64,000 nt of DNA from Prochlorococcus sp. AG-402-K04 (GTDB lineage Bacteria; Cyanobacteriota; Cyanobacteriia; PCC-6307; Cyanobiaceae). Shown here piece after piece: positions 44,642-54,705 of the stretch. The translations under genes were made by a program, and so were the position numbers. Position 1 is the first letter of the stretch; each line of letters opens with the position of its first letter. The stretch is from contig QCID01000004.1 in NCBI GenBank assembly GCA_003216895.1, forward strand, positions 1 through 64,000, written 5' to 3'. Below the pieces are notes generated by a model that saw only the letters and a list, made by a program, of their open reading frames with translations, did no database searches and was not told where the DNA came from.

Positions 44642-45751
44642 CTAGCCTTGAGATGCTTTTGTTTTTTCAAATTTGTTCGGGGGCTGATCATTTGAAGCTT
44701 TACTAAAAACCATTCGGCCCGTCGGTGTTTGTAATGCTCCAGTCACAACTACTTCTATTCTTTTACCAATCCATTGGAGACCCTCCTCGATCACTACCAT
44801 TGTGCCATCTTCAAGATAAGCAATACCTTGTGAGTTTTCCTTTCCTTCTCTAACTACTTTTAAATTTAACTTCTCACCAGGTTGAACTTCAGGTCTGACA
44901 GCAAGTACTAGATCACTTAAATTAAGAACTTTTATCTCTTGGACTAGAGCTACTTGAGATAAGTTGTAATCTAAAGTGATTAATATGCCTGAAAGATCTG
45001 AGGTTAATTTTAAAAGAATTTCATCAGTACCTTCTCCTTCGTATTTTGTACTATTTATAACTAATCTTCTTCCATAACTTTCTCTTAATTGGTTAAGTAA
45101 TTTTAACCCTCTTCTTCCTTTCCCTCTTTTTTCGTTGTTACTTGAATCAGATAGTTTTTGTAGCTCATCCATAACTGATTGGGCCACGATTATTTGTCCT
45201 TCTATTAGTCCAAACCTAAGTAGGGATTGAATGCGACCATCAATTATTACACTTGTATCTAACACTTTTGCAGTGGCTGGAGTTAGAATCCCATCAGCCA
45301 TTAACAAAGATTCATTGTTATTGGGATTGAAAAGACGTAAAACGGTTCGACCATGAACATCGGCAAGGTTATATCCAAGTACTCCAAAAAAAATGTTACT
45401 AAGTACAGCGAAAATAGGCTTTACAAAAAATAATTCAGTGGGTAAAGGTAGAAGGAGAACAGGTACTAATAAAAGGGTTGCTATGACAAGTCCGAGAACT
45501 ATGCCAACAGATCTACTCACAAGTAGATCTGTTGGCATAGTTCTTATTCTTTTAGTTAATTTATTTCTAAATTGCTGAAAAAGGAAGGCTATTAAAAGTC
45601 CTACAAGAGCTGTTAACCCTGATAGGGCAATTTTTAAATTCTTTAGATTAGTTATATGATTTAAAGTCTCTTCAGGTAACCAATTCACACCAATCCATCC
45701 GGTTATTGCACCTGATACAAGAAATAAAACCAGAATAACTAAGTCTGCCAT
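44642..45751 (-). CDS. Membrane PIN-TRAM domain protein (YacL-like)
   Basis: A 369-residue protein with four hydrophobic helices in the first 150 residues, then a PIN nuclease-fold domain starting at TAKVLDTSVIIDGRI with further acidic residues (LITLDYNL), and a C-terminal TRAM domain (GEKLNLKVVREGKENSQGIAYLEDGTMVVIEEG). The conserved acids suggest RNase activity, unproven. The coding sequence contains a 23-bp palindrome at 45495-45544, at the junction between helices 2 and 3 (RTMPTDLLVSRSVGIVL). Confidence 0.88.
   Translation of the reverse strand: MADLVILVLFLVSGAITGWIGVNWLPEETLNHITNLKNLKIALSGLTALVGLLIAFLFQQFRNKLTKRIRTMPTDLLVSRSVGIVLGLVIATLLLVPVLLLPLPTELFFVKPIFAVLSNIFFGVLGYNLADVHGRTVLRLFNPNNNESLLMADGILTPATAKVLDTSVIIDGRIQSLLRFGLIEGQIIVAQSVMDELQKLSDSSNNEKRGKGRRGLKLLNQLRESYGRRLVINSTKYEGEGTDEILLKLTSDLSGILITLDYNLSQVALVQEIKVLNLSDLVLAVRPEVQPGEKLNLKVVREGKENSQGIAYLEDGTMVVIEEGLQWIGKRIEVVVTGALQTPTGRMVFSKASNDQPPNKFEKTKASQG
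45495..45544. repeat. Perfect 23-bp inverted repeat inside the PIN-TRAM gene
   Basis: Two 23-bp arms separated by four bases (CACA) are exact reverse complements and can form a long hairpin on either strand. Because of the symmetry, both strands encode nearly the same peptide (RTMPTDLL.SRSVGIVL). No T-tract follows, so it does not look like a terminator. Confidence 0.95.
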
Positions 45752-45859
45752 ATATTCAGGTTATGCTTGCTTCTCGTTTTTGACTAAAGCTTTATTTATT
45801 TTCAAAGATTTGGATTGTAAAAGTGACCATTTATTTGGGTTTGTATATCTAGAGCTCAA

Positions 45860-47089
45860 ATGGTAGCTCCACCAAGAAGTGCATATTTGCATATACCCTT
45901 TTGTCATAAAAGATGTTTTTACTGTGATTTTTCTATTATCCCTTTAGGTGATAGCGCTCAAGCTCCGGGTAGTCCAGGGATAAGTTCTATTAACGCATAT
46001 TTGGATTTGCTTCATAGAGAGATTTCAATTAGCCCAAAAGCTCCTGCTTTATCAACAATCTATTTGGGCGGCGGGACCCCTTCTTTATTGAAAAAAAATG
46101 AAGTAGGTGATTTGTTGAAAGATCTTCAAAGAAAATTTGGATTTCAAGATGGTGCTGAGATAACTATGGAGGTTGACCCTGCAACATTTTTTGAAAATGA
46201 TCTGAATGGATACATAGAGGTTGGAATAAACAGATTTAGCTTGGGAGGTCAGTCATTTGATGACAGTACTTTGGCTTTGATTGGTAGAAAACATAATCGC
46301 TCACAATTAATTGAGGCTTGTGATTTGGTAAATAATTTATTTAAAAAAGGAATGCTAAAAAGCTGGAGCCTTGATTTGATTCAAAATCTTCCAGGATTAA
46401 ATTTGTCTAAGTGGATTACAGAGTTGGAACAAGCCATTCATACGGAAGCTCCTCATTTATCCATTTATGATTTAACTATTGAACCAGATACTGTTTTTGG
46501 GAGGATACACAAAAAAGGTAAGTTGAATATCCCTATTGCATCTGAAGCTCAAAAAATAGATTTTGAAACCAATAGATTTTTAAAAAGTAGGGGTTTCTCG
46601 AGATATGAGATTTCAAGTTATTCATTGCCTGGACATCCATCTAGACATAATCGTGCGTATTGGAGTGGTTCTGGTTGGTGGGGTTTTGGAATGGGGGCAA
46701 CAAGTGCTCCATGGGGGGAGAGATTCTCTAGACCAAGAACAATCGCTGGTTATAAAAAATGGCTTGACCAGCAAGAGAGTCAATTATTAGAAAGAACTTT
46801 GTCATATGAAAAGTCAAAACCAATGCCATTGGATGAACTAATAATGATTGGTCTCAGAAGAAGAGAAGGTGTTCATTTGGAGGAACTTGCTAAAAATGCG
46901 GGATGGACGCAAAAAGAATGCGATAAGAATCTAGAATTACTGGAGAAATTCTGGCTAAATTCTTTAAACGAAGGATCTCTATTAAGAAATAATGGAAGGT
47001 ATTTTTTAAGCAACCCTAATGGGATGCAAATTAGCAATCAGGTCTTGATTCAGATGTTTATGTGGTGGGATTCACTTGGTCTGGATTAG
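45860..47089 (+). CDS. hemW: HemW-type radical SAM protein (HemN-like)
   Basis: A 409-residue radical SAM protein. The cluster motif is C15-X3-C19-X2-C22 in [18 protein letters not shown], and the strong match to [18 protein letters not shown] and [14 protein letters not shown] fits HemW. HemW proteins bind heme and act in heme trafficking rather than as coproporphyrinogen dehydrogenase (family knowledge; older annotations say HemN). The 3' end overlaps the convergent panB by 32 bp. Confidence 0.92.
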   Translation: MVAPPRSAYLHIPFCHKRCFYCDFSIIPLGDSAQAPGSPGISSINAYLDLLHREISISPKAPALSTIYLGGGTPSLLKKNEVGDLLKDLQRKFGFQDGAEITMEVDPATFFENDLNGYIEVGINRFSLGGQSFDDSTLALIGRKHNRSQLIEACDLVNNLFKKGMLKSWSLDLIQNLPGLNLSKWITELEQAIHTEAPHLSIYDLTIEPDTVFGRIHKKGKLNIPIASEAQKIDFETNRFLKSRGFSRYEISSYSLPGHPSRHNRAYWSGSGWWGFGMGATSAPWGERFSRPRTIAGYKKWLDQQESQLLERTLSYEKSKPMPLDELIMIGLRRREGVHLEELAKNAGWTQKECDKNLELLEKFWLNSLNEGSLLRNNGRYFLSNPNGMQISNQVLIQMFMWWDSLGLD

Positions 47090-47849
47090 TAGATTTAATC
47101 CATTTTCTTAGTGCTTCGATGCAAAGTTGGCGACCTGAAAGTAAAGGTTTTGCAAATGGAGGCTGTGAAATTGAAAGACCAAGAATATCAGCTGTAACTC
47201 TTACCTGCCCATCGCAATTACTACCTGCCCCAATGCCAATTACGGGAATATCTAAATGTTTCTTTAATCGGCTGGCGATTTCTCCGGGGATATGTTCTAG
47301 AACTATTGCAAAACATCCTGATTCTTGAAGATTTTTTGAATCTTTGAAAATTTTATCTTGACTAGCTTTATCCCTAGCTTGTGATTTATATCCAAGTTGA
47401 TGAACTGATTGCGGAGTTAGGCCAAGATGCCCCATTACTGGGATTCCCATTCGAATAAGTCTTTGAATTACCAATAATGTCTCAGGTTCAGCTCCTTCAA
47501 TTTTCACTGCTGAAGCAGAGGAATTTTTAAGGAGAGTTCCAGCGGCTTCAACAGCCTTATCTTCTCCACATTGATAACTTAAAAAAGGGAGATCACAAAC
47601 TACTAATGGTTGTTCGGACAAGGGTTTGCAAAAACCTCTACAAACAGCCTTTGTATGGTGCAGCATTTGATCAAGTGTTACCGGAAGTGTAGTTGCATGT
47701 CCCAAAACAACCATTCCAAGTGAATCTCCCACTAGAACAACGTCAGCTCCTGCGGCCTCGACTATTGAGGATGAGATCGCATCCCAAGCCGTTAATACAG
47801 TTATCTGTTTGCCCAACTTTTTAAAATGAACCAATTCTGTGGTTTGCAT
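47058..47849 (-). CDS. panB: 3-methyl-2-oxobutanoate hydroxymethyltransferase
   Basis: It makes ketopantoate in pantothenate (vitamin B5) and CoA synthesis. The motifs [33 protein letters not shown], the AVKIEGAE segment, [10 protein letters not shown] and [13 protein letters not shown] are diagnostic. Length 263 is normal. It shares 32 bp with the 3' end of hemW on the opposite strand. Confidence 0.96.
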   Translation of the reverse strand: MQTTELVHFKKLGKQITVLTAWDAISSSIVEAAGADVVLVGDSLGMVVLGHATTLPVTLDQMLHHTKAVCRGFCKPLSEQPLVVCDLPFLSYQCGEDKAVEAAGTLLKNSSASAVKIEGAEPETLLVIQRLIRMGIPVMGHLGLTPQSVHQLGYKSQARDKASQDKIFKDSKNLQESGCFAIVLEHIPGEIASRLKKHLDIPVIGIGAGSNCDGQVRVTADILGLSISQPPFAKPLLSGRQLCIEALRKWIKSTNPDQVNPTT

Positions 47850-47889
47850 TTAATTCTTAATAACGTGTTTAGATATTGCTAGAATATTA

Positions 47890-47987
47890 TTGACTCGGCC
47901 CCATGCGGCTGTGACACCCAAACCTGGTCAGGACCGGAAGGTAGCAGCCATATGGGATGCTCAAAGCAGGCGTGGACTCCGGGTCAC
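47890..47987 (+). ncRNA. ffs: Signal recognition particle RNA, small bacterial (4.5S) type
   Basis: The apical SRP domain sequence GGTCAGGACCGGAAGGTAGCAGCC, with the conserved GGAA tetraloop region and the AGCAGCC asymmetric loop, is unmistakable. GACTCGG near 47892 pairs with CCGGGTC ending at 47985, closing the helix, so the ends are approximate. It is the RNA of the co-translational membrane-targeting particle with Ffh. Confidence 0.95.
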
Positions 47988-48012
47988 CTTATTTTAATTA
48001 AGTTGATAAGTC

Positions 48013-49122
48013 TTAACGATTTTGTCTTAGACGTAAAAACTCAGGAATCGAAGCTCCTGCCTCCCTACTTTCTGATTGTTCGTAAAGTGCTTGAGGTGAA
48101 AGTCTTGCTCTATTTCTTTCATTTGAATAAATCTGATTACTGTCGAATCCTGTAGCAATCACGGTTACCTGAATCTCCCCTTCAAGTTTTTCATCAACAA
48201 CTGTACCTACAATGATGTTAGCTTCTGGATCTACAACGTCGGATATGACCTCAGATGCAGATGTCATATCTTCAAGAGTCATATCTTTACCTCCAGTTAT
48301 GTTTATCACACATCCTTTCGCTCCATCTATTCGAGCAGCTTCTAAAAGAGGACTATTAATAGCAGCTTGAGCTGCTTCTAGAGCTCTTGATCTTCCTGAT
48401 CCTAAGCCAATCCCTAAGAGCGCAGTACCTGCTTCCGTCATCACAGAGCGCACATCGGCAAAATCTACATTCACCAATCCAGGACATGTAATTATATCGC
48501 TTATTCCTTGCACTCCTTTCATGAGAACATCATCAGCACTTCTAAAGGCTTCTTGCAATGGTGCGCCTGAAATTACGTCTTTTAGTCTGTCGTTTGGAAT
48601 AACAATTAACGTATCAACATTCTCTGCAAGCCTTGCGATACCTTCATCAGCCTGTCTTAAACGACGTTTGCCTTCAAAACTGAATGGTTTGGTAACTATT
48701 CCTACTGTTAGAGCACCACTTTCTTTCGCGACTTGAGCAACGACAGGGGCTGCTCCTGTTCCTGTACCTCCTCCCATACCAGCGGCAATAAATACTAGAT
48801 CTACTCCTTCTAGAGCTTGTTGAAGATCAGCTCTGGATTCTTCGGCTGCCTTTTGCCCAATACTTGGATTGCCGCCTGCTCCAAGACCTCTAGTTAAGCT
48901 TTGACCAAGCTGAACTCTATGAGTAGCGGATGATTGGATAAGAGCTTGAGCGTCTGTGTTGAGTACACGATATGTCACTCCATCAAGATCACTATTAATC
49001 ATTCTATTGACGGCATTACTGCCGCCGCCCCCAACGCCAATAACCTCAATACGTGCAGATTGACTGGGTAGGATTCCTTCATCCATGTTGAAACTAGATT
49101 TGTTTCCCATTCCCATCACCAT
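48013..49122 (-). CDS. ftsZ: Cell division GTPase FtsZ
   Basis: The tubulin-like division ring protein. [17 protein letters not shown], the GTP T-loop [18 protein letters not shown] and [11 protein letters not shown] in the T7 region are intact. The C-terminus ends with a variable tail ([18 protein letters not shown]) whose IPEFLRLR is the conserved tail peptide. The 369-residue length is typical of picocyanobacteria. ftsQ lies upstream on the same strand, 157 bp away. Confidence 0.98.
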   Translation of the reverse strand: MVMGMGNKSSFNMDEGILPSQSARIEVIGVGGGGSNAVNRMINSDLDGVTYRVLNTDAQALIQSSATHRVQLGQSLTRGLGAGGNPSIGQKAAEESRADLQQALEGVDLVFIAAGMGGGTGTGAAPVVAQVAKESGALTVGIVTKPFSFEGKRRLRQADEGIARLAENVDTLIVIPNDRLKDVISGAPLQEAFRSADDVLMKGVQGISDIITCPGLVNVDFADVRSVMTEAGTALLGIGLGSGRSRALEAAQAAINSPLLEAARIDGAKGCVINITGGKDMTLEDMTSASEVISDVVDPEANIIVGTVVDEKLEGEIQVTVIATGFDSNQIYSNERNRARLSPQALYEQSESREAGASIPEFLRLRQNR

Positions 49123-49279
49123 ATTCAGGATTAGAACTCGTTTTGGGCATTATGAACATCATCCATGAATTCTGTTGGCTTATAGGTTCAAATTGATTAA
49201 CAAATTAATTTACATGATTGACCCGAAATCGCTGTCAATATACTAATCATTCTTAAAATATTTAGTCATAGAAAGGCTT

Positions 49280-50110
49280 TTACTGCTCGGTCTTCAATAT
49301 TTTTTCTATTTTTAATTCTGGTTTGGTTGGATCTTTAAGATCCACGATTTTTACTTTTGTGTTGATTAAAAGATTTGGCAATGATTTTTGTAGTTGGTTG
49401 AGTTTATTAATTTGCTCGATTAACCGATCAGTTCCTGAACCTAAAAGGACTACATCGAAGTGCTCGGTTTTAAGACTGATTTCTTGAAGAGGATTTATTT
49501 TGATTTTTTGAATAGGGCTTTGAAAAATAAATCTATTTTTTATTATTAATATAATTTCTTTTTTTTTATTTGGATTCCAATTTTCAATAGACAATTTTAT
49601 TTGATCTTGTTTTGATTTATTTACAAATCGCAGTGGTATCCAAGATCCTTCAATATCAATCATTCCTTTTTCAATTTTGTTTGAAAAACCTCTACTTGCA
49701 AACGCGATTGGCTCTCTTTCTAAAAAATTTAGATGAATTTCGGGAGGGAAAAACTTTCGGCTAGCTGAAACCCCTTTGATAGGAAGCTTTTTAATTAGAT
49801 AAGATTCAATTTCTTTTGGATTTAACTCCAACAAATTTTTCGGATAAAAAATACTAGTGGTTTCTTTGATATCGTTTTTTGTTATTCCAGATAAGCCTGT
49901 GATTTTAGTTTGATCAAAACTTATTGGCTTCCAAGCCTGGTTTAGAAATACAATAATCAGAAAAATTGAAGTGCTTGAGAAAAAAAGTAAATGCCAAAAT
50001 TCAATTAGTAAATTTTTATTTTTTTTGATAAACGAGACTTTTTTGGCTGATATTAGATTTTTCTTGCTTGATTTTCTGTTTTTTCTATTATTTGATTTCA
50101 AAGGTCGCAT
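49280..50110 (-). CDS. ftsQ: Cell division protein FtsQ (POTRA/FtsQ)
   Basis: A membrane division protein. A basic cytoplasmic N-terminus, one helix (about 37-55 here, LIEFWHLLFFSSTSIFLIIVFL), then a POTRA domain (ITGLSGITKNDIKETTSIF) and the FtsQ-type ISLKTEHFDVVLLGSGTDRL region. The ORF track starts at 50140, deep in the upstream gene. I prefer the ATG at 50110 (MRPLKSNNRK), still overlapping that gene by 13 bp. It sits between ddl and ftsZ as in other cyanobacteria. Confidence 0.88.
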   Translation of the reverse strand: MRPLKSNNRKNRKSSKKNLISAKKVSFIKKNKNLLIEFWHLLFFSSTSIFLIIVFLNQAWKPISFDQTKITGLSGITKNDIKETTSIFYPKNLLELNPKEIESYLIKKLPIKGVSASRKFFPPEIHLNFLEREPIAFASRGFSNKIEKGMIDIEGSWIPLRFVNKSKQDQIKLSIENWNPNKKKEIILIIKNRFIFQSPIQKIKINPLQEISLKTEHFDVVLLGSGTDRLIEQINKLNQLQKSLPNLLINTKVKIVDLKDPTKPELKIEKILKTEQ

Positions 50111-50508
50111 CTTGCTCTGGACATAAGTTTGTCCATCCATTGACGCGCTCGTTCAGCATCAGAAAAAGGCACATCTATCTCTCTCCCTGAACCAACAAGT
50201 CTGAGTCGACAACGTCCTTCAGATTCTTGCGTTAATGGTGCTTCCCCTGAACTGAGTGCCATTAGCTCAACCATTTCTAGTTGCTTAACTTCGAAAGTTG
50301 CTTCCTCCTTAAAACTACCAGCCTCAAAGCTGCTCCAGCATAAAATTCCAGCTTTTAATCGAGCAGCTCCAGTTCCATCAAGCTTTGCTAGCTCTGAACC
50401 TTTAGCCCAAATCAAATAAAGATTCTGCCGCCTTCTCTCTATCCAGCCAAGAGAAGCTATAAGAATAAAAGCCATCAATAATGGCAACCAAAGGAGACCG
50501 TGAATCAT
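50098..50508 (-). CDS. Conserved hypothetical protein between ddl and ftsQ
   Basis: A 136-residue protein with an N-terminal membrane helix (about 2-22, IHGLLWLPLLMAFILIASLGWI) and a soluble domain (LIWAKGSELAKLDGTGAARLKAGILCWSSF...GRCRLRLVGSGREIDVPFSDAERARQWMDKLM). No known enzyme family is recognised. Its conserved place among wall and division genes and its overlap with ftsQ suggest a role at the envelope (inference). Confidence 0.72.
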   Translation of the reverse strand: MIHGLLWLPLLMAFILIASLGWIERRRQNLYLIWAKGSELAKLDGTGAARLKAGILCWSSFEAGSFKEEATFEVKQLEMVELMALSSGEAPLTQESEGRCRLRLVGSGREIDVPFSDAERARQWMDKLMSRARCDL

Positions 50509-50544
50509 TTTTTGAAAAAGAGATCTAAAAATGTCATGGTTAAT

Positions 50545-51606
50545 TTATTTTGTAGCTGTTTCTATGAGACTAGCAACAAGTTTTTCGAGTTTTAATCCAG
50601 AAGCTTCCCATAACATTGGATACATGCTTGTTTTAGTGAATCCTGGCAAGGTATTAACTTCATTTAGATAAATCTGTTGAGTGCTTTCTTGATAAAAGAA
50701 ATCGACTCTCGCCAAACCACAAGCATTAATAGCTTTACATGCCTCTATAGCCAGCTTTTGTATCTTCTTAGCTATGTCTATATTCAAATCAGCTGGGATA
50801 ATTGTACTGCTTAGATTCTCATCGTATTTCGAATCATATGTATACCAATCAGTTTGAAATTTAACTTCGCCAACAACTGATGCTTTCATTATGGACTTTC
50901 CTAATACTCCACATTCAAGTTCTCTACCTTCAATATTTTTTTCTATGATGATTCTCTCATCATATTTTGCTGCAATTTTAATCCCATTAATCAGTTCTTG
51001 TTTTGAGTATGCTTTGGTTATGCCAATAGAAGAACCTAGGTTGGCTGGCTTAATAAAACATGGATAGTTTATTATTTTTTCTATTTTATCAAAAACAGAT
51101 TTCATAAATAATTTATTAAGTAAATTCTCTTTGAGCAAATAAATATATGGAGTTTGTGGAAGATTAAATGATTTAAAAATCGATTTCATTGCTATTTTAT
51201 CCATACCTAAAGATGAACCAAGAGTTCCTGATCCAACAAAAGGTTTTCTTGTTAATTTAAACAACCCTTGAATAACTCCATCTTCTCCATTGGGACCATG
51301 TAATGCGGGAAACCATACATCAACTTTGTTGCTTTCTGTTGGGAAATTTATCATATTATTTATAAAATTTTTATTACTTTTTATTGGTTTAGTTAATTCC
51401 TTATCGCCAAATAAAATTGATTTTGAGTATTCTGAATCTTCCCAGAAACCATGCTTGTCTATATAAATTGGATTTACAATAAAGCGCTCACGGTTATAAG
51501 GATGAGATAAGGCGTCGTAAATTGCTTTGGCTGATTTGATGGAAACCAAATGTTCGCTTGATACGCCACCAAATACAAGTCCTATAATCAGTTTATTTTT
51601 CAACAT
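50545..51606 (-). CDS. ddl: D-alanine-D-alanine ligase
   Basis: It makes the D-Ala-D-Ala dipeptide of peptidoglycan. The N-terminus IGLVFGGVSSEHLVSIKSA, ATP-grasp motifs (CFIKPANLGSSIGITKAYS, GRELECGVLG) and the C-terminal ARVDFFYQ...LNEVNTLPGFTKTSMYP are typical. Length 353. It is the first of ddl-hypothetical-ftsQ-ftsZ in the same direction. Confidence 0.96.
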   Translation of the reverse strand: MLKNKLIIGLVFGGVSSEHLVSIKSAKAIYDALSHPYNRERFIVNPIYIDKHGFWEDSEYSKSILFGDKELTKPIKSNKNFINNMINFPTESNKVDVWFPALHGPNGEDGVIQGLFKLTRKPFVGSGTLGSSLGMDKIAMKSIFKSFNLPQTPYIYLLKENLLNKLFMKSVFDKIEKIINYPCFIKPANLGSSIGITKAYSKQELINGIKIAAKYDERIIIEKNIEGRELECGVLGKSIMKASVVGEVKFQTDWYTYDSKYDENLSSTIIPADLNIDIAKKIQKLAIEACKAINACGLARVDFFYQESTQQIYLNEVNTLPGFTKTSMYPMLWEASGLKLEKLVASLIETATK

Positions 51607-51658
51607 GTCTGTTTTATTTCGATTATTCTATAAGGTGATTTATTGAATTTATCAAAAC

Positions 51659-53050
51659 TTATGAAATGCTTCCAGTTAATGAAAATGGACGTATTTCATT
51701 GATTTTTATATTCACTATTTCGCCTGGTTTATGTGATTTGCTAATGCTTTTGGGCCTGGGAAAAAACGTTAGTCGATTTGTTCTAGTTCTTCCCATAAAT
51801 TGGGAATTATCTTTAGAATTTATATTCTCAATGAGTATTTCCTGTAATGTATCTTTATACCTTAAATTTCTTTCTTTGGCAGTCTTCTCCACAAGGGAGT
51901 TGACTTCTCTTAGCCTATTAATTTTTATTGTTTCAGACAATTGATTAGGCCATGTAGCAGCTGGCGTATTTGGTCTAGGAGAGTAGGCTGCAGTATTAAC
52001 AAGATCAAATTTAACATTCTCTATAAGTGAGAGTGTTTCCTCGAATTCATCTCTCGTCTCTCCAGGAAAAGCTACAATTGCATCAGAAGTAATAGATGAC
52101 TCAGGCATTATTTGTTTGATATAATTTATAATCTCTTTATAGGTTTGAACAGTATACCCTCGACCCATATTTTTGAGTACTTTATTACTTCCACTTTGGA
52201 ACGGGATATGAAAGTGTTCACAAACCTTAGGAAGTTTGGCACATACATCTATTAACTCTTTCGTGAAATATCTTGGATGACTTGTGGCAAATCTAATACG
52301 TTCAATCCCCTCAATATCATGTATGAACTCTAATAAATATGAAAGTGTTAATTGTCCAGATTTATTAAATTCATAAGCTTTAAAGTCTCTGCCATAAGCA
52401 TCTATATTTTGCCCTAAAAGGGTTATTTCTTTGTATCCAATTCTAGCTAATTCTTCTATTTCATTTTTAATAGCTTGCGGTGTTCTTGATTGTTCTTTTC
52501 CCCTAACCGAGGGGACTACGCAATAAGTGCATCGCTCATTGCATCCATAGATAATGTTGACCCAACCGCAGATGGCGCTCTCTCTTCTTGCTGTTGCTAT
52601 GTCTTCGTAGATGTGCTGTTCATCGGTCGCTAATACTTGGTGACCGTTATCAACTTTATTAAGAAGAGTCTCCAGTCGATTTGCATGCTGAGGCCCCATT
52701 ACAAGATCTATCTCGGGAACTCTTCTTAATAAGGTTTCACCTTCTTGTTGAGCTAAGCATCCTGCAATAATGATTTTTAAATGGGGATCTGATTTTTTTC
52801 TTATAGCTTGTCTTCCCAAATAGCTATAAACTTTTTGCTCAGCATTATCACGAATAGTACAAGTGTTGTAGAGAATTAAATCCGCTTTAAGTTCCTCTTC
52901 AGCAAGTTGATATCCCATTGCTTGCAATATGCCTGACATTCTTTCTGAATCAGCTTTATTCATTTGACATCCAAAAGTGGTAATCCAATAGCTTCCCCTG
53001 TTGGTCTTTAAAGATGTGCGTTGTTTATTAGGAGCTATGAATGCAGTCAT
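51659..53050 (-). CDS. miaB: tRNA-2-methylthio-N6-isopentenyladenosine synthase
   Basis: A methylthiotransferase that adds the ms2 group at A37 of tRNAs. An N-terminal MTTase domain ([18 protein letters not shown]), the radical SAM motif [21 protein letters not shown] and a C-terminal TRAM domain are present. The track start at 53170 lies inside the tRNA-His gene. The ATG at 53050 ([10 protein letters not shown]) gives 463 residues, normal for the family. tRNA-His just upstream on the same strand may share its transcript. Confidence 0.95.
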   Translation of the reverse strand: MTAFIAPNKQRTSLKTNRGSYWITTFGCQMNKADSERMSGILQAMGYQLAEEELKADLILYNTCTIRDNAEQKVYSYLGRQAIRKKSDPHLKIIIAGCLAQQEGETLLRRVPEIDLVMGPQHANRLETLLNKVDNGHQVLATDEQHIYEDIATARRESAICGWVNIIYGCNERCTYCVVPSVRGKEQSRTPQAIKNEIEELARIGYKEITLLGQNIDAYGRDFKAYEFNKSGQLTLSYLLEFIHDIEGIERIRFATSHPRYFTKELIDVCAKLPKVCEHFHIPFQSGSNKVLKNMGRGYTVQTYKEIINYIKQIMPESSITSDAIVAFPGETRDEFEETLSLIENVKFDLVNTAAYSPRPNTPAATWPNQLSETIKINRLREVNSLVEKTAKERNLRYKDTLQEILIENINSKDNSQFMGRTRTNRLTFFPRPKSISKSHKPGEIVNIKINEIRPFSLTGSIS

Positions 53051-53111
53051 CGAGGATTTATTTTTTCCTTGGGAAAAAAGATTTTTGAGATTGATTCCAA
53101 AAATGTTCAAG

Positions 53112-53185
53112 GGCGAGCGAGGGGATTCGAACCCCCGAATAGCGGCGCCACAAGCCGCTGCCTTAACCACTTGGCGACGCCCGCC
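53112..53185 (-). tRNA. tRNA-His (anticodon GTG)
   Basis: Reading the minus strand gives a cloverleaf with acceptor GCGGGCG/CGCTCGC, anticodon loop CTTGTGG (GTG) and the T-arm GGTTCGAATCC. The extra 5' G (G-1) paired with C73, typical of tRNA-His, is encoded. It lies 62 bp upstream of the miaB ATG. Confidence 0.96.
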
Positions 53186-53388
53186 TTGTGCTTTTAATCT
53201 TCCAATGATTTGTCATTTTGAGACTCCAAAATGATTTTGGTAAAAAAATTAGCTTGCTAATATTGTAGATAGTAAGGATTAATTTTTTAACTTTTTATAT
53301 TTTGATCACAACGCAATTGAAAGGTATTGAAGTTACTTTGTACTTAGAACCCCGAATAATAAAAGATCGGGATTAAAATCTATTCAAA

Positions 53389-54705
53389 GTGAACTTCGCA
53401 AAAAATGTTGAATTGATTGCAAGTCCTCCAAAGTCTGGGCGTGTAGATGTCCTGGTTCCAAGATGTTTGATTGGCAATGGTCAGGATGTATTAAGAACAC
53501 CAATTGATCAAGAAGGCTTGTCCTCTGTTCAAATTGAGTGGAGTGATGGAACTATTACCTCAATTAAGGGTTTAAATGAAATATCTAAAGTTCCTGAGGA
53601 AATCCTTCTGCCAAGATTCGCGGAACCTCATGCACATATAGATAAAGCTTTCTCATGGTCTCGTTCAACTAATTTGAAGGGTACTTACCAAGAAGCCTTG
53701 GCAGCGAATCTAAGTGAATATGAATTAAGGTCCAGTGATCAATTAATTTTCAGCGTTGAAAAGTCTCTGAATCTAGCTCTTGTTAATGGGATAAGGGCAA
53801 TTAGATCGCATATTGATAGTTTTGGAAAAACTGCAATGAGAGATTGGGAAATCTTGGAAAATGTTAGAAAAAAATGGCAAGAGAAAATTTTCTTACAGTT
53901 CGTAGCTTTGGTTCCATTAGATTTTTGGGAAACTTATGAAGGTGAGCTTTTAGCTCAAAGAGTTGCTTCCAACGGAGATCTTTTAGGTGGGGTTATAGCT
54001 CCGCCTTTTAATAAGAGGAAGACTTTTAAGTCCTTATTACATTTAGTGCGACTTGCTAATAAACTTAATTGTGATATCGATCTACATATTGATGAGTCTC
54101 AGTATTGCTCGGCTGAAGGATTGAAATTACTTCTAGAGGTATTGAGTCAAGTTGAAAATGAGATATCAATAACTTGTAGTCATTTAAGCAGCATGGGATT
54201 GCTAAGAGAAAAGGCGATTTCAAATTTGGCAAAAAAAATGGCTAAAAGCAAATTAAAAGTTGTTGCCTTACCACTAACTAATTCTTGGCTTCTTGGACGA
54301 AAAGATCGTTCCACTTTAATTAAAAGACCACTGGCACCAATATTTCAACTTCAAAAGGCTGGAGTTGTTGTATCTGTAGGAGGAGACAATGTAAATGATG
54401 CATGGTTTCCTTTGTCTAGTTTTGATCCAATAAATTTAATGGCTTTCTCCATGCCAATTGCTCATTTATCTCCCTGGGATAGATTGGGCCTTTCTCCGTT
54501 TACCTCGTCTGCAGCACAAGTGCTTAACCTTCAATGGGATGGCCTCTTTCAAAAGGGAAGTCCTGCCGATTTTATTTTGCTAAATTCAAATAGTTGGGTA
54601 AAAGCTTTGTCTGACAGACCTAAAAGAAGAGTGGTAGTTAATGGTGAATTCTTGAATGAATTGCCTAAAAACAAAAATTCAACATCCAACAATTCTCATC
54701 TATGA
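53389..54705 (+). CDS. Metal-dependent amidohydrolase, cytosine deaminase-like
   Basis: A 438-residue TIM-barrel hydrolase. The metal motif PHAHID in LPRFAEPHAHIDKAFSW, the later CDIDLHIDES, the CSHLSS histidine and GGDNVNDAWFP (family metal/catalytic Asp) match CodA-like cytosine deaminases. The substrate is not certain. The start is GTG with no clear ribosome-binding site. Its end overlaps the FAD oxidase gene by four bases (ATGA), so the two probably act together. Confidence 0.82.
   Translation: MNFAKNVELIASPPKSGRVDVLVPRCLIGNGQDVLRTPIDQEGLSSVQIEWSDGTITSIKGLNEISKVPEEILLPRFAEPHAHIDKAFSWSRSTNLKGTYQEALAANLSEYELRSSDQLIFSVEKSLNLALVNGIRAIRSHIDSFGKTAMRDWEILENVRKKWQEKIFLQFVALVPLDFWETYEGELLAQRVASNGDLLGGVIAPPFNKRKTFKSLLHLVRLANKLNCDIDLHIDESQYCSAEGLKLLLEVLSQVENEISITCSHLSSMGLLREKAISNLAKKMAKSKLKVVALPLTNSWLLGRKDRSTLIKRPLAPIFQLQKAGVVVSVGGDNVNDAWFPLSSFDPINLMAFSMPIAHLSPWDRLGLSPFTSSAAQVLNLQWDGLFQKGSPADFILLNSNSWVKALSDRPKRRVVVNGEFLNELPKNKNSTSNNSHL

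Noticed and set aside
45393-45578. Plus-strand ORF over the PIN-TRAM gene containing RTMPTDLLTSRSVGIVL
   Set aside because: It mirrors the real protein only because of the palindrome; the minus-strand frame has complete PIN and TRAM domains.
53051-53170. N-terminal extension of miaB in the ORF track
   Set aside because: It translates the tRNA-His gene. The ATG at 53050 gives the usual MiaB N-terminus.
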